Assembly (NCBI GenBank): GCA_046594225.1
Contig: JBKJPW010000106.1
Location: 1-55,267 of the forward strand
DNA from: UBA4416 sp046594225
GTDB lineage: Bacteria; Bacteroidota; Bacteroidia; B-17B0; Aurantibacillaceae
DNA length: 55,267 bases
Direction of reading: 5' to 3'
Shown: positions 27,801 to 35,134 of the stretch, one piece after another
How the letters are laid out: each line of letters begins with the position of its first letter
Numbering within the stretch: the stretch's first letter is position 1
Position numbers and translations under genes: made by a program
The notes under the pieces: model-generated
What the model saw: only the letters and a program-made list of their open reading frames with translations
Databases searched by the model: none
What the model was told of the DNA's origin: nothing

Positions 27801-28343
27801 ACTGCCATCTTTAAAATGGATATGAGTATTGTTATGACGGGTATTGGTATTGTTGCCTTAGCTGGTATTGTGGTTAGGAATGGTATCTTACTAGTTGAGT
27901 TTGCAGAAGAAGAACGTTTAAAAGGAATCAGTTTATATGAAGCCATTGTAGATGCAGGAAGAACTCGGATGACGCCAGTAGTATTAACTGCCTTTGCGGC
28001 TATTTTAGGTTTAATTCCTTTAGCGGTGGGTTTAAATATCGATTTCGAAGGTTTATTGGCACATGGTTCACCACATATTCACTTTGGTGGCGATAACGTA
28101 GTGTTCTGGGGGCCATTAAGCTGGACCATGATTTTTGGTTTAGCATTCGCAACCTTCTTAACCTTATTATTAGTGCCTGCCATGTATTTAATTGCAGAAC
28201 GTTTGAAACGTAAAGCGGAGGTTATTTTAGAACATTATGACTTACCAAGAGTTGTGATGTATGTTCCGTTTTTTGTAGCTGTTTGTCAGTTGATATTATG
28301 GATACAACGCAAGAAACTAGATTATGGAGATTTAGATAGATAA
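24882..28343 (+). CDS. RND family efflux pump permease (AcrB/HAE1-like)
   Basis: This inner membrane proton-driven pump is 1153 aa from the ATG at 24882. It has the RND plan of two similar halves, each with one leading and five later membrane helices around large periplasmic loops. The TM4 region GIVVDDAIVVIENTHRIF carries the paired aspartates of the proton relay. The second half shows GIVALAGIVVRNGILLVEF. It is slightly longer than AcrB because of an extra hydrophobic segment in the middle (near 26400-26560) and a C-terminal hydrophobic extension. It completes the TetR-TolC-adaptor-pump operon; drugs, bile-like compounds or lipids are all possible substrates. Confidence 0.95.
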   Translation: MDFKQFKPSSWAIDNKTAIYIVVAIITLMGISSYNSLPKESFPDIVVPKFFISTVYAGNSPSNIENTITKPLEKKLKSIPGVKKLTSNSMQDVSLITVEFNTSVTIDKARQQIKDKVDEAKSDLPTGLTRQPFVKELAFSELPIMYINIAGDMDLTKLKEYADDLKDKIEGLKEITEVKMVGAPDREIQVNLDMYKMQAMLLTMGDLERAIGSENITISGGQIPMDGTKRTISIKNEFKNVDELGNLIISSQSGARLYLKDFAQIVDTVAETQSYARLGGKNVITLNVIKRAGENLISASDKIKEAIDELKETEFPKNIDIKITADQSDKTKLTLHDLINTIIIGFILVTLILMFFMGVTNALFVALSVPLSMFIAFIFMPTMGFSLNMIVLFAFLLALGIVVDDAIVVIENTHRIFDNGKLDIKVAAKKAAGEVFLPVLSGTITTLAPFIPLAFWPGIIGKFMFFLPVTLIVTLLASLFVAYIINPVFAVDFMKPHHEEFKSYGKITRKAWLRLGLYAIVAVIFYAGGSIAYGNLMIFFALFMVVHRLFLYKVIENFQTKAWPSFRRGYTNLLVWGLKRPYTLLLYTLLLFGFSIFLMKVRSPNVVFFPQGDPNNVFVYVKLPEGTDPVKTNAVMKLVEEKVNTIIGDNNPVVSSIITNVTIGVTDPQDEDQSSYSNRGKIAINFVEFSERNGQSTMKYLKEMQATKWDIAGAEITANKEQAGPPVAKPINIEIKGDKFEELVENARNLKRFLQESDVPGVADLKTDFVDNKPEIVFDIDRERANREGISTVQLAMEIRKAVFGIDNPSKFRDANDEYPIQLRYNYDQRTNVEQIKNIKITFRDMNMGGQLRSIPLSAFCDIRYENTYGGIKRKQNKRVITLSSDVLEGFNANNVVAKLEDVAKGYKPTGAVDVKFTGQQEEQAETGEFLGKAMGYAIGIILLVLVIQFNSIGKPIIILSEIVLSVIGVLLGTAIFKMDMSIVMTGIGIVALAGIVVRNGILLVEFAEEERLKGISLYEAIVDAGRTRMTPVVLTAFAAILGLIPLAVGLNIDFEGLLAHGSPHIHFGGDNVVFWGPLSWTMIFGLAFATFLTLLLVPAMYLIAERLKRKAEVILEHYDLPRVVMYVPFFVAVCQLILWIQRKKLDYGDLDR

Positions 28344-28354
28344 TATCAATTATT

Positions 28355-28383
28355 ACGGCTCACGATGTTGTGAGCCGTTTTTG
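28355..28383 (+). terminator. Rho-independent terminator of the efflux operon
   Basis: A perfect 9-bp stem ACGGCTCAC / GTGAGCCGT with a 6-base loop is followed by a T-run. It starts 12 bp after the pump stop codon. Confidence 0.92.
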
Positions 28384-28411
28384 TTTACCTAAACTTATAT
28401 ATTTAAAAATT

Positions 28412-28843
28412 ATGGAAATTGTAAGATTAGTATCAGGCAGTATATGCGCGGTAATATTTATAGGTGTTGCTGTGATTCATTATTACTGGGTATTTGGAGG
28501 TAAGTTGGGAATAGATGTTGCTTTACCAGAGCTTGAACAAACTCGTGAAAAAGCGTTTGTTCCTGGTAAATTTGCAACTTTTGTTGTGGCAACTTTATTT
28601 TTAAGTATTGGTATTATATATTTTATAATTGGGTTTAAGGTGGAATCATTTTTTTTAGTTTATAAATTATACTTTTTATATGCCTTAAGCGCTATTACAT
28701 TTATTAGAGCCGTTGGAGATTTTAAATACGTTGGATTTTTTAAGAAAGTGAAACATAGTAAGTTTGCTGAATATGACACTAAGTATTTTAGTCCATTATG
28801 TTTGGCTATTGCTTTTATTACAGTTTTTCAGCTATTACTTTAG
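28412..28843 (+). CDS. DUF3995-like small integral membrane protein
   Basis: The protein is 143 aa from the ATG at 28412 and has four predicted membrane helices. The motif HYYWVFGGKLGIDVALPE near residue 20 and a later R..GDFKYVGFFK are typical of DUF3995 proteins, whose function is unknown. The frame is open further upstream to a GTG at 28370, but that codon lies inside the terminator stem of the efflux operon, so the internal ATG is the sensible start. Confidence 0.75.
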   Translation: MEIVRLVSGSICAVIFIGVAVIHYYWVFGGKLGIDVALPELEQTREKAFVPGKFATFVVATLFLSIGIIYFIIGFKVESFFLVYKLYFLYALSAITFIRAVGDFKYVGFFKKVKHSKFAEYDTKYFSPLCLAIAFITVFQLLL

Positions 28844-28947
28844 TATTTATAACTTATGCTCATTCTCCTTTTAGTAAAAAAAGCGTTAAGAAATTGGGAA
28901 TTATTCAATGTTTTTAAATAAAAATTACCTAAAATAAAAAAACCGAT

Positions 28948-28955
28948 TATATTTG
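28948..28955 (+). promoter_or_regulatory. -7 promoter box of the lipoprotein gene
   Basis: TATATTTG matches TAnnTTTG and sits 17 bp upstream of the ATG at 28973. No clear -33 TTG is seen at the usual distance. Confidence 0.45.
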
Positions 28956-28972
28956 CTTAAAAATTATTTAAA

Positions 28973-29824
28973 ATGAATAAACTACTTTTTGCAACTAGCA
29001 TCTCTTTGTCAGTAATTTTAACAGCATGTGGAGATAAACCGACTGAAGAAACAGCCGAAAATGTTGTAGCTGAAACAGCAATGGATACAACTCCTATTAC
29101 AGTAAATGAGGAAACAAAATTCAAATTTGATTTTGCTATTGCAAATATCCCTTCTCCTGTAGGAAGTGTTAATGAAATATCTAATTGGGGTGTTGATTAC
29201 AACAATGCGTTATTGGTAGACTCTAAAAAACAATTAACAGCTAGTAATGAGTTTTCTAAAGCATTAGCGTTAGGAGTTTATAATATTGATATGTCTTATG
29301 CCATGGTTAATAACAAAGGCGAAGACGTTCTTAAATACATGAAAATAGTTGTTAAAACGTCTGATGATTTAGGTTTAAAGAGTGCAGTTGATCAAATGGT
29401 TGGTAAACGTGCCGAAAAAAACTTAGGAAATAAAGATTCTTTATTAAAAATATTAGATGAAATTTTTGTGAAAAGCGATTCTTATTTAAGAACTAATGAA
29501 CGTGTTTACACTGCATCTTCAGTATTTGCAGGGTCATGGGTTGAGAGTTTATATTTAACATGTAAAATTACTGAAAGTGCTACAGACGCAGCTATTAAAG
29601 AAAAAGGATATAAGCATTTATGGGATCAACGTTTTTATTTAAAAAACTTAACAGACTTGTTAGCTGATTATAAAGACAAAAAAGAATGTGTTGCTTTAAA
29701 TGATGAATTGAAAAAAATACACGCAGATATTGATGTAATTAAAGACCCTAAAGAAATGAAGGATGCTAGCTTTAAAGCTATTGCCGAAAAGATTTACGCT
29801 TTAAGAGCTTCTTTAATTAGATAA
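28973..29824 (+). CDS. Putative lipoprotein of unknown function
   Basis: This 283-aa protein has a lipoprotein signal (LTAC, lipidated cysteine at about residue 19). An acidic, low-complexity linker follows, then a mostly helical domain of about 220 residues with conserved-looking stretches ALGVYNIDMSYAMVNNKGEDVLKYMK and SSVFAGSWVESLYL. I do not recognise a named family. It is monocistronic, with its own -7 box and a terminator. Confidence 0.8.
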   Translation: MNKLLFATSISLSVILTACGDKPTEETAENVVAETAMDTTPITVNEETKFKFDFAIANIPSPVGSVNEISNWGVDYNNALLVDSKKQLTASNEFSKALALGVYNIDMSYAMVNNKGEDVLKYMKIVVKTSDDLGLKSAVDQMVGKRAEKNLGNKDSLLKILDEIFVKSDSYLRTNERVYTASSVFAGSWVESLYLTCKITESATDAAIKEKGYKHLWDQRFYLKNLTDLLADYKDKKECVALNDELKKIHADIDVIKDPKEMKDASFKAIAEKIYALRASLIR

Positions 29825-29841
29825 TTTTAATTAAAAATTAT

Positions 29842-29873
29842 AAAGCCCTTCGATACTGTCGAGGGGCTTTTTG
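29842..29873 (+). terminator. Terminator after the lipoprotein gene
   Basis: AAAGCCC-T-TCGA and TCGA-G-GGGCTTT form a 12-bp stem containing one G-T pair, with a TACTG loop and a T-rich tail. Confidence 0.88.
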
Positions 29874-29885
29874 TTTGATAAGAAG

Positions 29886-30002
29886 ATGGAACGCAGATGA
29901 CACAGATCTACTATGATTAAGTATGATTTTATATATCAGTCATATTACCCCTTCATTTTTATCATAATCAATCTTAAACAATCAGTGTTATCTGCGTTCC
30001 AT
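29886..30002. repeat. Interspersed repeat with GGAACGCAGATGACACAGAT-type ends, copy 2
   Basis: This 117-bp non-coding element has ends that are imperfect inverted repeats of about 45 nt. The left end begins ATGGAACGCAGATGACACAG and the right end, read on the minus strand, begins ATGGAACGCAGATAACACTG. Both then continue into TATGATT-rich sequence. The whole element can fold into one long hairpin. It shares its ends with the element at 4336..4548. Confidence 0.82.
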
Positions 30003-30094
30003 TAAAATTGTATCTAATTCATAACGAATCATAAACATCGGTTTTCTATCCATTCAATTAGCAGATTTTGTGTAAATTTACTGAGCTCGAAACA

Positions 30095-31786
30095 ATGCGT
30101 AAACTCCGTAAAATAGTCTTAAGAACCTTATTAGTATTTACCTTACTAATTATTGGCTTTGCTATTTATTTTGTGATTGCCATTCAGATAGATGTTCCAA
30201 AAATTGAGAATGACACAACTCTTAATTGGAAACGAGAAACCATCGATAAAGAGTTTTACAAAGTCAATCATAATTGGTTGCGACATAGTAAAAGCGGGTT
30301 GTGGGAATTATATGTGGAAGGCGATGGCTATGAGCGAGGTATTGCTAATGGTATGTTGACTAAAGAATTACATCAATTTCAGGAAGAAGCATTTTTTCGT
30401 CAGATACAATTATTGGTACCTAATTTAAATTATTTAAAATTTTTAAAATATTTTGTTGGATACTTCAATCGTCATTTACCAGATCATATTACAGAAGAAT
30501 ATAAAGAGGAAATTTTTGGCATCTCTAAATATGCTAGCGATGAATATGATTTTATTGCGCCAAAATATCACCGTATTTTAAATTATCACGGAGCGCATGA
30601 TATTGGCCATGCTTTGCAGGATAAGAACATGACAGTGGGTTGTACGTCTTTTTCGGTGTGGGATAATAAAAGTGCAGATGGCAAATTGTTAGTCGGTCGT
30701 AATTTTGATTTTTATAGTGGAGATGATTTTGCGAAAAATAAAATAGTTCAATTTACGAATCCAACTAAGGGTTATAAATTTGCGACAGTTACTTGGAGTG
30801 GTTTTATTGGCGCATGCAGTGGCATGAATGAAAAAGGACTAACGGTAACAATTAACGCAGCTAAAAGTTCAATACCAACCGATGCAGCTACGCCAATTGC
30901 TTTATTGGCGCGCGAGATTTTACAGTATGCTTCTAATATTAAGGAAGCTATTGCTATTGCTCAATCACGAGATGTATTTGTATCAGAAAGTATTTTAGTG
31001 GGAAGTGCTTCAGATAACAAAACAATTAGTATTGAAAAATCTCCTTCTAAAATGGATGTTTATGAAGTGCCAAACTCCAATCAAATTATTTGTCCTAATC
31101 ATTACCAAGGAAAAGATTTTACAAATGATTTAGCTAATTTGAATAATCAAATAGAAAGCTCTTCTTTATACAGAAGCATCCGTTTAAAACAATTGTTAGG
31201 TAACAGCGATACTATTAACTATTTGCAAGCAGCTTCTATTTTGCGTAATCAAAAAGGATTGAATGATAAGAATATTGGTATGACTAACGAAAAGGGATTG
31301 AATCAATTGTTAGCACACCATGCTGTTATTTTTAAACCACAAGATAAATTAATGTGGGTGAGTGCTAATCCTTTTCAGTGTGGCGAATTTATATGTTATA
31401 ATTTAGATTCTGTTTTTGCGAATGCAAATTGTTTAAATACAAATCATGAAATTAATTTAGCCAATTTAACTATTCCTGCGGATCCTTTTTTAAAAACAGA
31501 TGGTTATAGAAACTTCTTACACTTCAAAAATATAAAACACTACATTCAATTTATAACGAAGGCTTCTGATAAAATTGAATTATCTGCTCAGTTCGAAAAT
31601 GCCTTTATTCACTCAAATCCTGAGAGTTATTACATGTATCAAATTTTAGGAAACTATTATGTGGCTCGCAAAAATAATCCCAAAGCTATTGAATACTATA
31701 ATTTAGCTTTAACCAAGGAAATAGCTACGCTTAAAGAAGAAAGACAAATTAGAGAAAGTGTAGCTAAGTGTAAAAAGTCAATTTAG
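30095..31786 (+). CDS. C45-type (acyl-CoA:6-APA acyltransferase-like) Ntn hydrolase with membrane anchor and TPR-like tail
   Basis: This 563-aa protein has a single N-terminal membrane helix (about residues 8-32). A C45/choloylglycine hydrolase-like N-terminal nucleophile domain follows. The probable catalytic cysteine is in VGCTSFSVWD (C174 from this start), followed by GRNFDF and later WSGFIGACSGMNEKGL and N-A, which are hallmarks of the Ntn fold. The last 60 residues look like a TPR pair (YYVARKNNPKAIEYYNLAL). Family members undergo self-cleavage and then hydrolyse or transfer acyl groups on amides. I chose the ATG at 30095 over a TTG at 30068. The substrate is unknown; a lipid or peptide amide at the inner membrane is possible. 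Confidence 0.82.
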   Translation: MRKLRKIVLRTLLVFTLLIIGFAIYFVIAIQIDVPKIENDTTLNWKRETIDKEFYKVNHNWLRHSKSGLWELYVEGDGYERGIANGMLTKELHQFQEEAFFRQIQLLVPNLNYLKFLKYFVGYFNRHLPDHITEEYKEEIFGISKYASDEYDFIAPKYHRILNYHGAHDIGHALQDKNMTVGCTSFSVWDNKSADGKLLVGRNFDFYSGDDFAKNKIVQFTNPTKGYKFATVTWSGFIGACSGMNEKGLTVTINAAKSSIPTDAATPIALLAREILQYASNIKEAIAIAQSRDVFVSESILVGSASDNKTISIEKSPSKMDVYEVPNSNQIICPNHYQGKDFTNDLANLNNQIESSSLYRSIRLKQLLGNSDTINYLQAASILRNQKGLNDKNIGMTNEKGLNQLLAHHAVIFKPQDKLMWVSANPFQCGEFICYNLDSVFANANCLNTNHEINLANLTIPADPFLKTDGYRNFLHFKNIKHYIQFITKASDKIELSAQFENAFIHSNPESYYMYQILGNYYVARKNNPKAIEYYNLALTKEIATLKEERQIRESVAKCKKSI

Positions 31787-31790
31787 TTTG

Positions 31791-31928
31791 TAGCTCAAAA
31801 TATCTTCAAAATGAGCTCTATTTAATAAGTATTTGAGCTCAAAATGTAAATAAAGCTCATTTTATTATTTTTGTAGCTCATTTTTAATTAAATTTGAGCT
31901 TAAAATAACTACTAACTGAGCTTTAAGA
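31791..31928. promoter_or_regulatory. Array of seven phased AGCT boxes (T-GAGCT-YAAAAT type) upstream of the Fic gene
   Basis: Seven motifs centred on AGCT begin at 31792, 31814, 31836, 31854, 31875, 31897 and 31919. The steps between them are 22, 22, 18, 21, 22 and 22 bp, that is, about two helical turns. They occur in both orientations of TGAGCTCAAAAT; the best is the palindrome TTTGAGCTCAAA at 31832..31843. A -7 box TAAATTTG (31889..31896) directly abuts and overlaps box 6. The array spans the whole gap from the previous stop to the Fic start, which suggests multi-site binding of a regulator, perhaps the winged-helix Fic protein itself. Confidence 0.72.
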
Positions 31929-31943
31929 TAAATCCTAAATTTA

Positions 31944-32984
31944 ATGGTAAAAGATAAAATCGAAGATATTCTTGAATTTATAAACGAAAATCCATCGTTA
32001 TCGTCTAAAGAAATTCATATCGGATTAAAATCTGACATGGCTTACGCTACTGTAAAACGTATTCTAACAAAATTAATTTCTGATAATTTAATTCTCTCCG
32101 AAGGAAAAGGAAAAGGAACAAAGTATAGTATTGGAATAGCGTATCAATTATTTTATCCAACAGACATCAAACATTATTTTGATAAAGAAATTGATGAACG
32201 TAAAATAAAGGAGCGATTTAATTTGTTATTAATAAAAAACGAATTAAAAAATGTTAGTCTATTTACAAAAGACGAAATAGGACACTTAGTGCAACTACAA
32301 AATAAATATCGAGAAAATATTTCTAAATTATCTGAGTTGGAGTATAAAAAAGAATTAGAACGTTTAGCAATTGATTTAAGTTGGAAGTCATCACAAATAG
32401 AAGGGAACACCTATTCGCTTTTAGAAACCGAACGATTATTAAAAGAAAAAATAACAGCAGAAGGGAAAGGAAAAGATGACGCTGTGATGTTATTAAATCA
32501 TAAAGAAGCTTTAGACTTCATTATTGAAAACCCATCATACGTTAATCCGCTAACAATTGGTAGAATTGAAGATATTCATAGTATTTTAATTAAAGAACTA
32601 GGAGTAGATAGAAATATTAGGAAAAGTAGAGTAGGGATTTCAGGAACTAATTATACACCCTTAGATAACGAATTTCAAATTAAAGAGGCATTGGAAGATA
32701 TGTGCGAATTGGTAAACAATTGCGAAAACGTATTTGAAAAAGCATTGCTATTACTCATGTTGATTTCTTATATACAACCATTTGGCGATGGAAATAAAAG
32801 AACAGCTAGAATTATTAGTAATGCTTTATTAATTAATAATAACTACTGCCCTCTATCTTTTAGAACGATTGACTCTATCGAATATAAAAAAGCCATGTTA
32901 CTATTTTATGAGCAAAATAATATGACAGCGTTTAAACATATATTTATGAATCAATTTGAATTTGCTGTAAAAACTTATTTTTAA
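31944..32984 (+). CDS. Fic-domain protein with N-terminal winged helix and degenerate catalytic motif
   Basis: This 346-aa protein has an N-terminal winged helix (about residues 1-65; SSKEIHIGLKSDMAYATVKRILTKL). A Fic fold follows. The N-terminal inhibitory motif S-x-x-x-E-G is present as SSQIEG (149-154). The Fic motif, normally HPFx(D/E)GN(G/K)R, reads IQPFGDGNKRTAR (277-289), so the catalytic histidine is replaced by glutamine at 278. Fic proteins usually AMPylate targets; the loss of the histidine suggests a changed chemistry or a regulatory pseudoenzyme. The phased operator-like array directly upstream suggests autoregulation. The sequence is intact, with no frameshift. Confidence 0.88.
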   Translation: MVKDKIEDILEFINENPSLSSKEIHIGLKSDMAYATVKRILTKLISDNLILSEGKGKGTKYSIGIAYQLFYPTDIKHYFDKEIDERKIKERFNLLLIKNELKNVSLFTKDEIGHLVQLQNKYRENISKLSELEYKKELERLAIDLSWKSSQIEGNTYSLLETERLLKEKITAEGKGKDDAVMLLNHKEALDFIIENPSYVNPLTIGRIEDIHSILIKELGVDRNIRKSRVGISGTNYTPLDNEFQIKEALEDMCELVNNCENVFEKALLLLMLISYIQPFGDGNKRTARIISNALLINNNYCPLSFRTIDSIEYKKAMLLFYEQNNMTAFKHIFMNQFEFAVKTYF

Positions 32985-33019
32985 AAAATAAAAGAAAATA
33001 AACAATTCAAAAATTATTT

Positions 33020-33027
33020 TATCTTTG
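33020..33027 (+). promoter_or_regulatory. -7 promoter box of the T9SS cargo gene
   Basis: TATCTTTG fits TAnnTTTG and lies 23 bp before the ATG at 33051. A -33 TTG at the usual spacing is not evident. Confidence 0.45.
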
Positions 33028-33050
33028 ATAAACAAACCAAAACAATATAT

Positions 33051-34022
33051 ATGAAAAGATTTCTACAACTGTTTTCTGTTTTAACTATTTTAGTATCAGT
33101 ACATACCGTAAGCGCTCAAATTATTAACCCTGGGTTTGAAACTTGGACAAACGATGCCATCGTGCCAACGGCTATGAATCCTAATAGCGGTAACGCAACT
33201 AGTGGCTGGTGGGATTTTAATTATTTCAATAGCTCATTTTTAGGCAGTAGCCCTATTTCTGTAACAAGATGTTCAGATACTGTTCGTACAGGAAGTTATT
33301 CGGCTCGTATACAAACCAGAGTATATTCAACAACTTCATGGAATTATTATAATAGCTGGGGCATTCCTTTTATTGGCCATGCCTATGATGATACTTTAGG
33401 TATTTTGTTTAATGGTAACGTCAATGTAAACACTCAAAAATATTATCCTGGTACTCCTTTCGTTCAAAAAATTACCCAGCTTAAATTTTATTACCAATAC
33501 AAACCTACAGGGAATGATACTGCTATCTGTCGTGTTGCTTTGGTTAATCAAAGAAACCTTATAGCAGGAGGAGTGTTTAAAACCAATGTCGCAACCGGTG
33601 CATCAGGTTGGCAACAAGCCACGATTAATTTAACTTACATTAATACATTAACTCCTGATACTATATGGGTATTGATGAGTTCATCGTCTTTGGATAAAAA
33701 CCCTAAAGCAGGAAGTATTTTATGGGTAGATGATATGAGTGTGACGCTGCCAACAGGAGTTAATGAGTTAATGAGTGCTGAAAATGAGATCGAGATATTC
33801 CCTAATCCTTCAACTGGTGTTTTTACAATTCATTCACAAGCATTAAATAGCGAAGAGCAATACATTGAAGTGTATAACATGCTTGGTGCAAAAATTCATA
33901 CTTCTGCTAAAAGTAAACTATCGGCTTATACAGTTGATCTATCTCATCATTCTAAAGGAATTTATTTTGTGAGAGTTTATAGAGGTGAGAAATTTACTAC
34001 CCGAAAAATTATTGTTCAGTAA
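33051..34022 (+). CDS. Secreted T9SS type A cargo protein
   Basis: This 323-aa protein has a signal peptide (cleavage near VSAQI) and a beta-rich central domain of about 210 residues opening NPGFETWTND, a pattern seen in carbohydrate-binding-like (PCMD-type) domains of Bacteroidota. It ends with a type A T9SS C-terminal sorting domain: IEIFPNPSTGVFTI, then IEVYNMLGAKI, SHHSKGIYFVRV and the basic ending TRKIIVQ. It should cross the outer membrane through the T9SS and be either released or attached. The function of the central domain is unknown. Confidence 0.88.
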   Translation: MKRFLQLFSVLTILVSVHTVSAQIINPGFETWTNDAIVPTAMNPNSGNATSGWWDFNYFNSSFLGSSPISVTRCSDTVRTGSYSARIQTRVYSTTSWNYYNSWGIPFIGHAYDDTLGILFNGNVNVNTQKYYPGTPFVQKITQLKFYYQYKPTGNDTAICRVALVNQRNLIAGGVFKTNVATGASGWQQATINLTYINTLTPDTIWVLMSSSSLDKNPKAGSILWVDDMSVTLPTGVNELMSAENEIEIFPNPSTGVFTIHSQALNSEEQYIEVYNMLGAKIHTSAKSKLSAYTVDLSHHSKGIYFVRVYRGEKFTTRKIIVQ

Positions 34023-34026
34023 TTAT

Positions 34027-34068
34027 ACCTGTCAGGTTTTACTGCACTTTGCTAAAAACCTGACAGGT
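34027..34068. repeat. CCTGTCAGG palindromic intergenic repeat, copy 1
   Basis: ACCTGTCAGGTTTT and AAAAACCTGACAGGT form a long inverted repeat around a short loop containing GCACTTTGCT. It follows the T9SS cargo gene closely and could act as a terminator in both directions. The same element in the same orientation lies at 36203..36246. Confidence 0.85.
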
Positions 34069-34087
34069 TTAAAAAATAGTTTAAATA

Positions 34088-34330
34088 ATGGAAACTTTAA
34101 AATGGTATAAAAGCAAAAGAAAGCTTGACGAATTGTTAACGATGGTTTTGATAGATGATATCAAAGAATATTACGCTAAAGAAACAACTACCGACCAAAC
34201 TAAACTATACACAGCTTTAGGTAACTATTATATCAAAACAACTGATTATAATAGATTGTTACCCTATTTGGGCGGTACTGTTTTTGAAGAATGTGATAAG
34301 CCTGCTAGAAAGAATTTGTCGCCACTTTAG
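34088..34330 (+). CDS. Small hypothetical protein (80 aa)
   Basis: This short open frame has an ATG, balanced composition and no membrane segment. It encodes a mostly helical, tyrosine- and lysine-rich protein (KWYKSKRKLDELL at the start, YYIKTTDYNRLLPYLGG later). I recognise no family. It lies between the palindromic repeat and the cassette-like units, on the opposite strand to their genes. It could be a real small gene or a remnant at the island edge. Confidence 0.45.
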   Translation: METLKWYKSKRKLDELLTMVLIDDIKEYYAKETTTDQTKLYTALGNYYIKTTDYNRLLPYLGGTVFEECDKPARKNLSPL

Positions 34331-34341
34331 ATTATTTAAAT

Positions 34342-34390
34342 TTTAGAAGTATTACGGATGCTGTCTGTCGGGTAGATACTGTTATAGGGC
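34342..34390 (-). other. Degenerate attC-like end of cassette A
   Basis: Read on the minus strand, an R''-like box GCCCTATAAC (34390..34381) is followed by AGTAT-C-TAC, a 16-base loop and GTAATACT. The two arms pair with one unpaired C. A clear R' GTT triplet after the second arm is missing, so this site looks truncated or decayed. The R'' box is the exact complement of the start of the same cassette (34956..34965). Confidence 0.45.
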
Positions 34391-34440
34391 GTTTTTTTCT
34401 TTTGAAACACAGTTCACTTAGGTCTACAAATAATATTTAC

Positions 34441-34902
34441 TTAATTGTTGTCGACCGTCGTGTCATTTGTTATTTTAATGGATTTTATTTTTCTATTATT
34501 AAATTCAACCCTCACGGAAATGTTTTTGGTAAAAAACATTAAATGCTTATAAGACTTACTACAAACTAACACCATGTCATATTTTACAGTCTCTTGCGGA
34601 ATAGAAACTACGTCAAAAAATAATATAGAATCTTTTATATTTTCTATTTGTCTTTGTTGGCTTGGATTTAAGTTGTCAAGAATAAATTTCTCTATTTCAG
34701 ATGAATATTTACTATAATTGATTTTAAAATCATTATACGTGTCAACTTGCGTTTGTAACAAGATTTCATTTTTACTATTAAAATAAATGTCGCAAAAATC
34801 CCCATGTCCAAGAAACTCGTCAGTATTATGATACGATTCAGAGTTACCTATTAAAGCCTTTGTATAAGAAAATTCACTTTTTATGGTTTCTATTGTCAAC
34901 AT
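34441..34902 (-). CDS. Orphan gene in cassette-like unit A
   Basis: This 153-aa soluble protein has no signal peptide and no family that I recognise. It is a mix of helices and strands with few distinguishing motifs (LGHGDFCDIYFNSKNEILLQTQVDTYNDFK). It lies inside a unit bounded by perfectly complementary GTTATAGGGC / GCCCTATAAC boxes, with its 3' end about 50 bp from the R'' box. That is the normal gene-to-attC arrangement of an integron cassette. No promoter of its own is visible, which is also usual for cassettes. Confidence 0.65.
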   Translation of the reverse strand: MLTIETIKSEFSYTKALIGNSESYHNTDEFLGHGDFCDIYFNSKNEILLQTQVDTYNDFKINYSKYSSEIEKFILDNLNPSQQRQIENIKDSILFFDVVSIPQETVKYDMVLVCSKSYKHLMFFTKNISVRVEFNNRKIKSIKITNDTTVDNN

Positions 34903-34955
34903 CGATGATTGAGTTTTACTATTTTTATGAGTGTCAATATTGCTGTCTATAAAAT

Positions 34956-35134
34956 GCCCTATAACGGTTTGCGGCTAGTTGTAGTGCGGTTTGAAACACT
35001 GTCTACCGAAACGTTTAAATAAAGATACTATGTTTCTACGCATTTGCAAAGCAAAATAAGTGTCTTTCGCGAAGCGGCTTTGTTTGCAAATGCTTTGATG
35101 TCTGCCCGCATTACAACTAACCGCTGTTAGCTGC
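34956..35134 (-). other. attC-like recombination site between cassettes B and A
   Basis: On the minus strand it begins with R'' GCAGCTAAC (35134..35126) and ends with R' GTTATAGGGC (34965..34956), giving the AAC...GTT triplets of attC sites. The inner arms (GCGG-T-TAGTTGTAATGCGG and the complement of GCGG-C-TAGTTGTAGTGCGG) pair over 19 bp with 2 mismatches and unpaired bases on one arm. A second internal hairpin (GCATTTGCAAA / TTTGCAAATGC) forms a variable terminal structure. The length, about 179 bp, is above the common range. Confidence 0.68.

Noticed and set aside
28370..28411. Upstream extension of the DUF3995-like gene starting at GTG 28370
   Set aside because: The GTG lies in the right arm of the efflux operon terminator, and the extra residues look unlike the family. 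The ATG at 28412 is preferred.
31791..31928. AGCT array as a CRISPR array or a plasmid origin
   Set aside because: The boxes are about 12 bp, vary in orientation and have AT-rich gaps of 6-10 bp. There is no replication initiator gene nearby. A regulator-binding array fits better.
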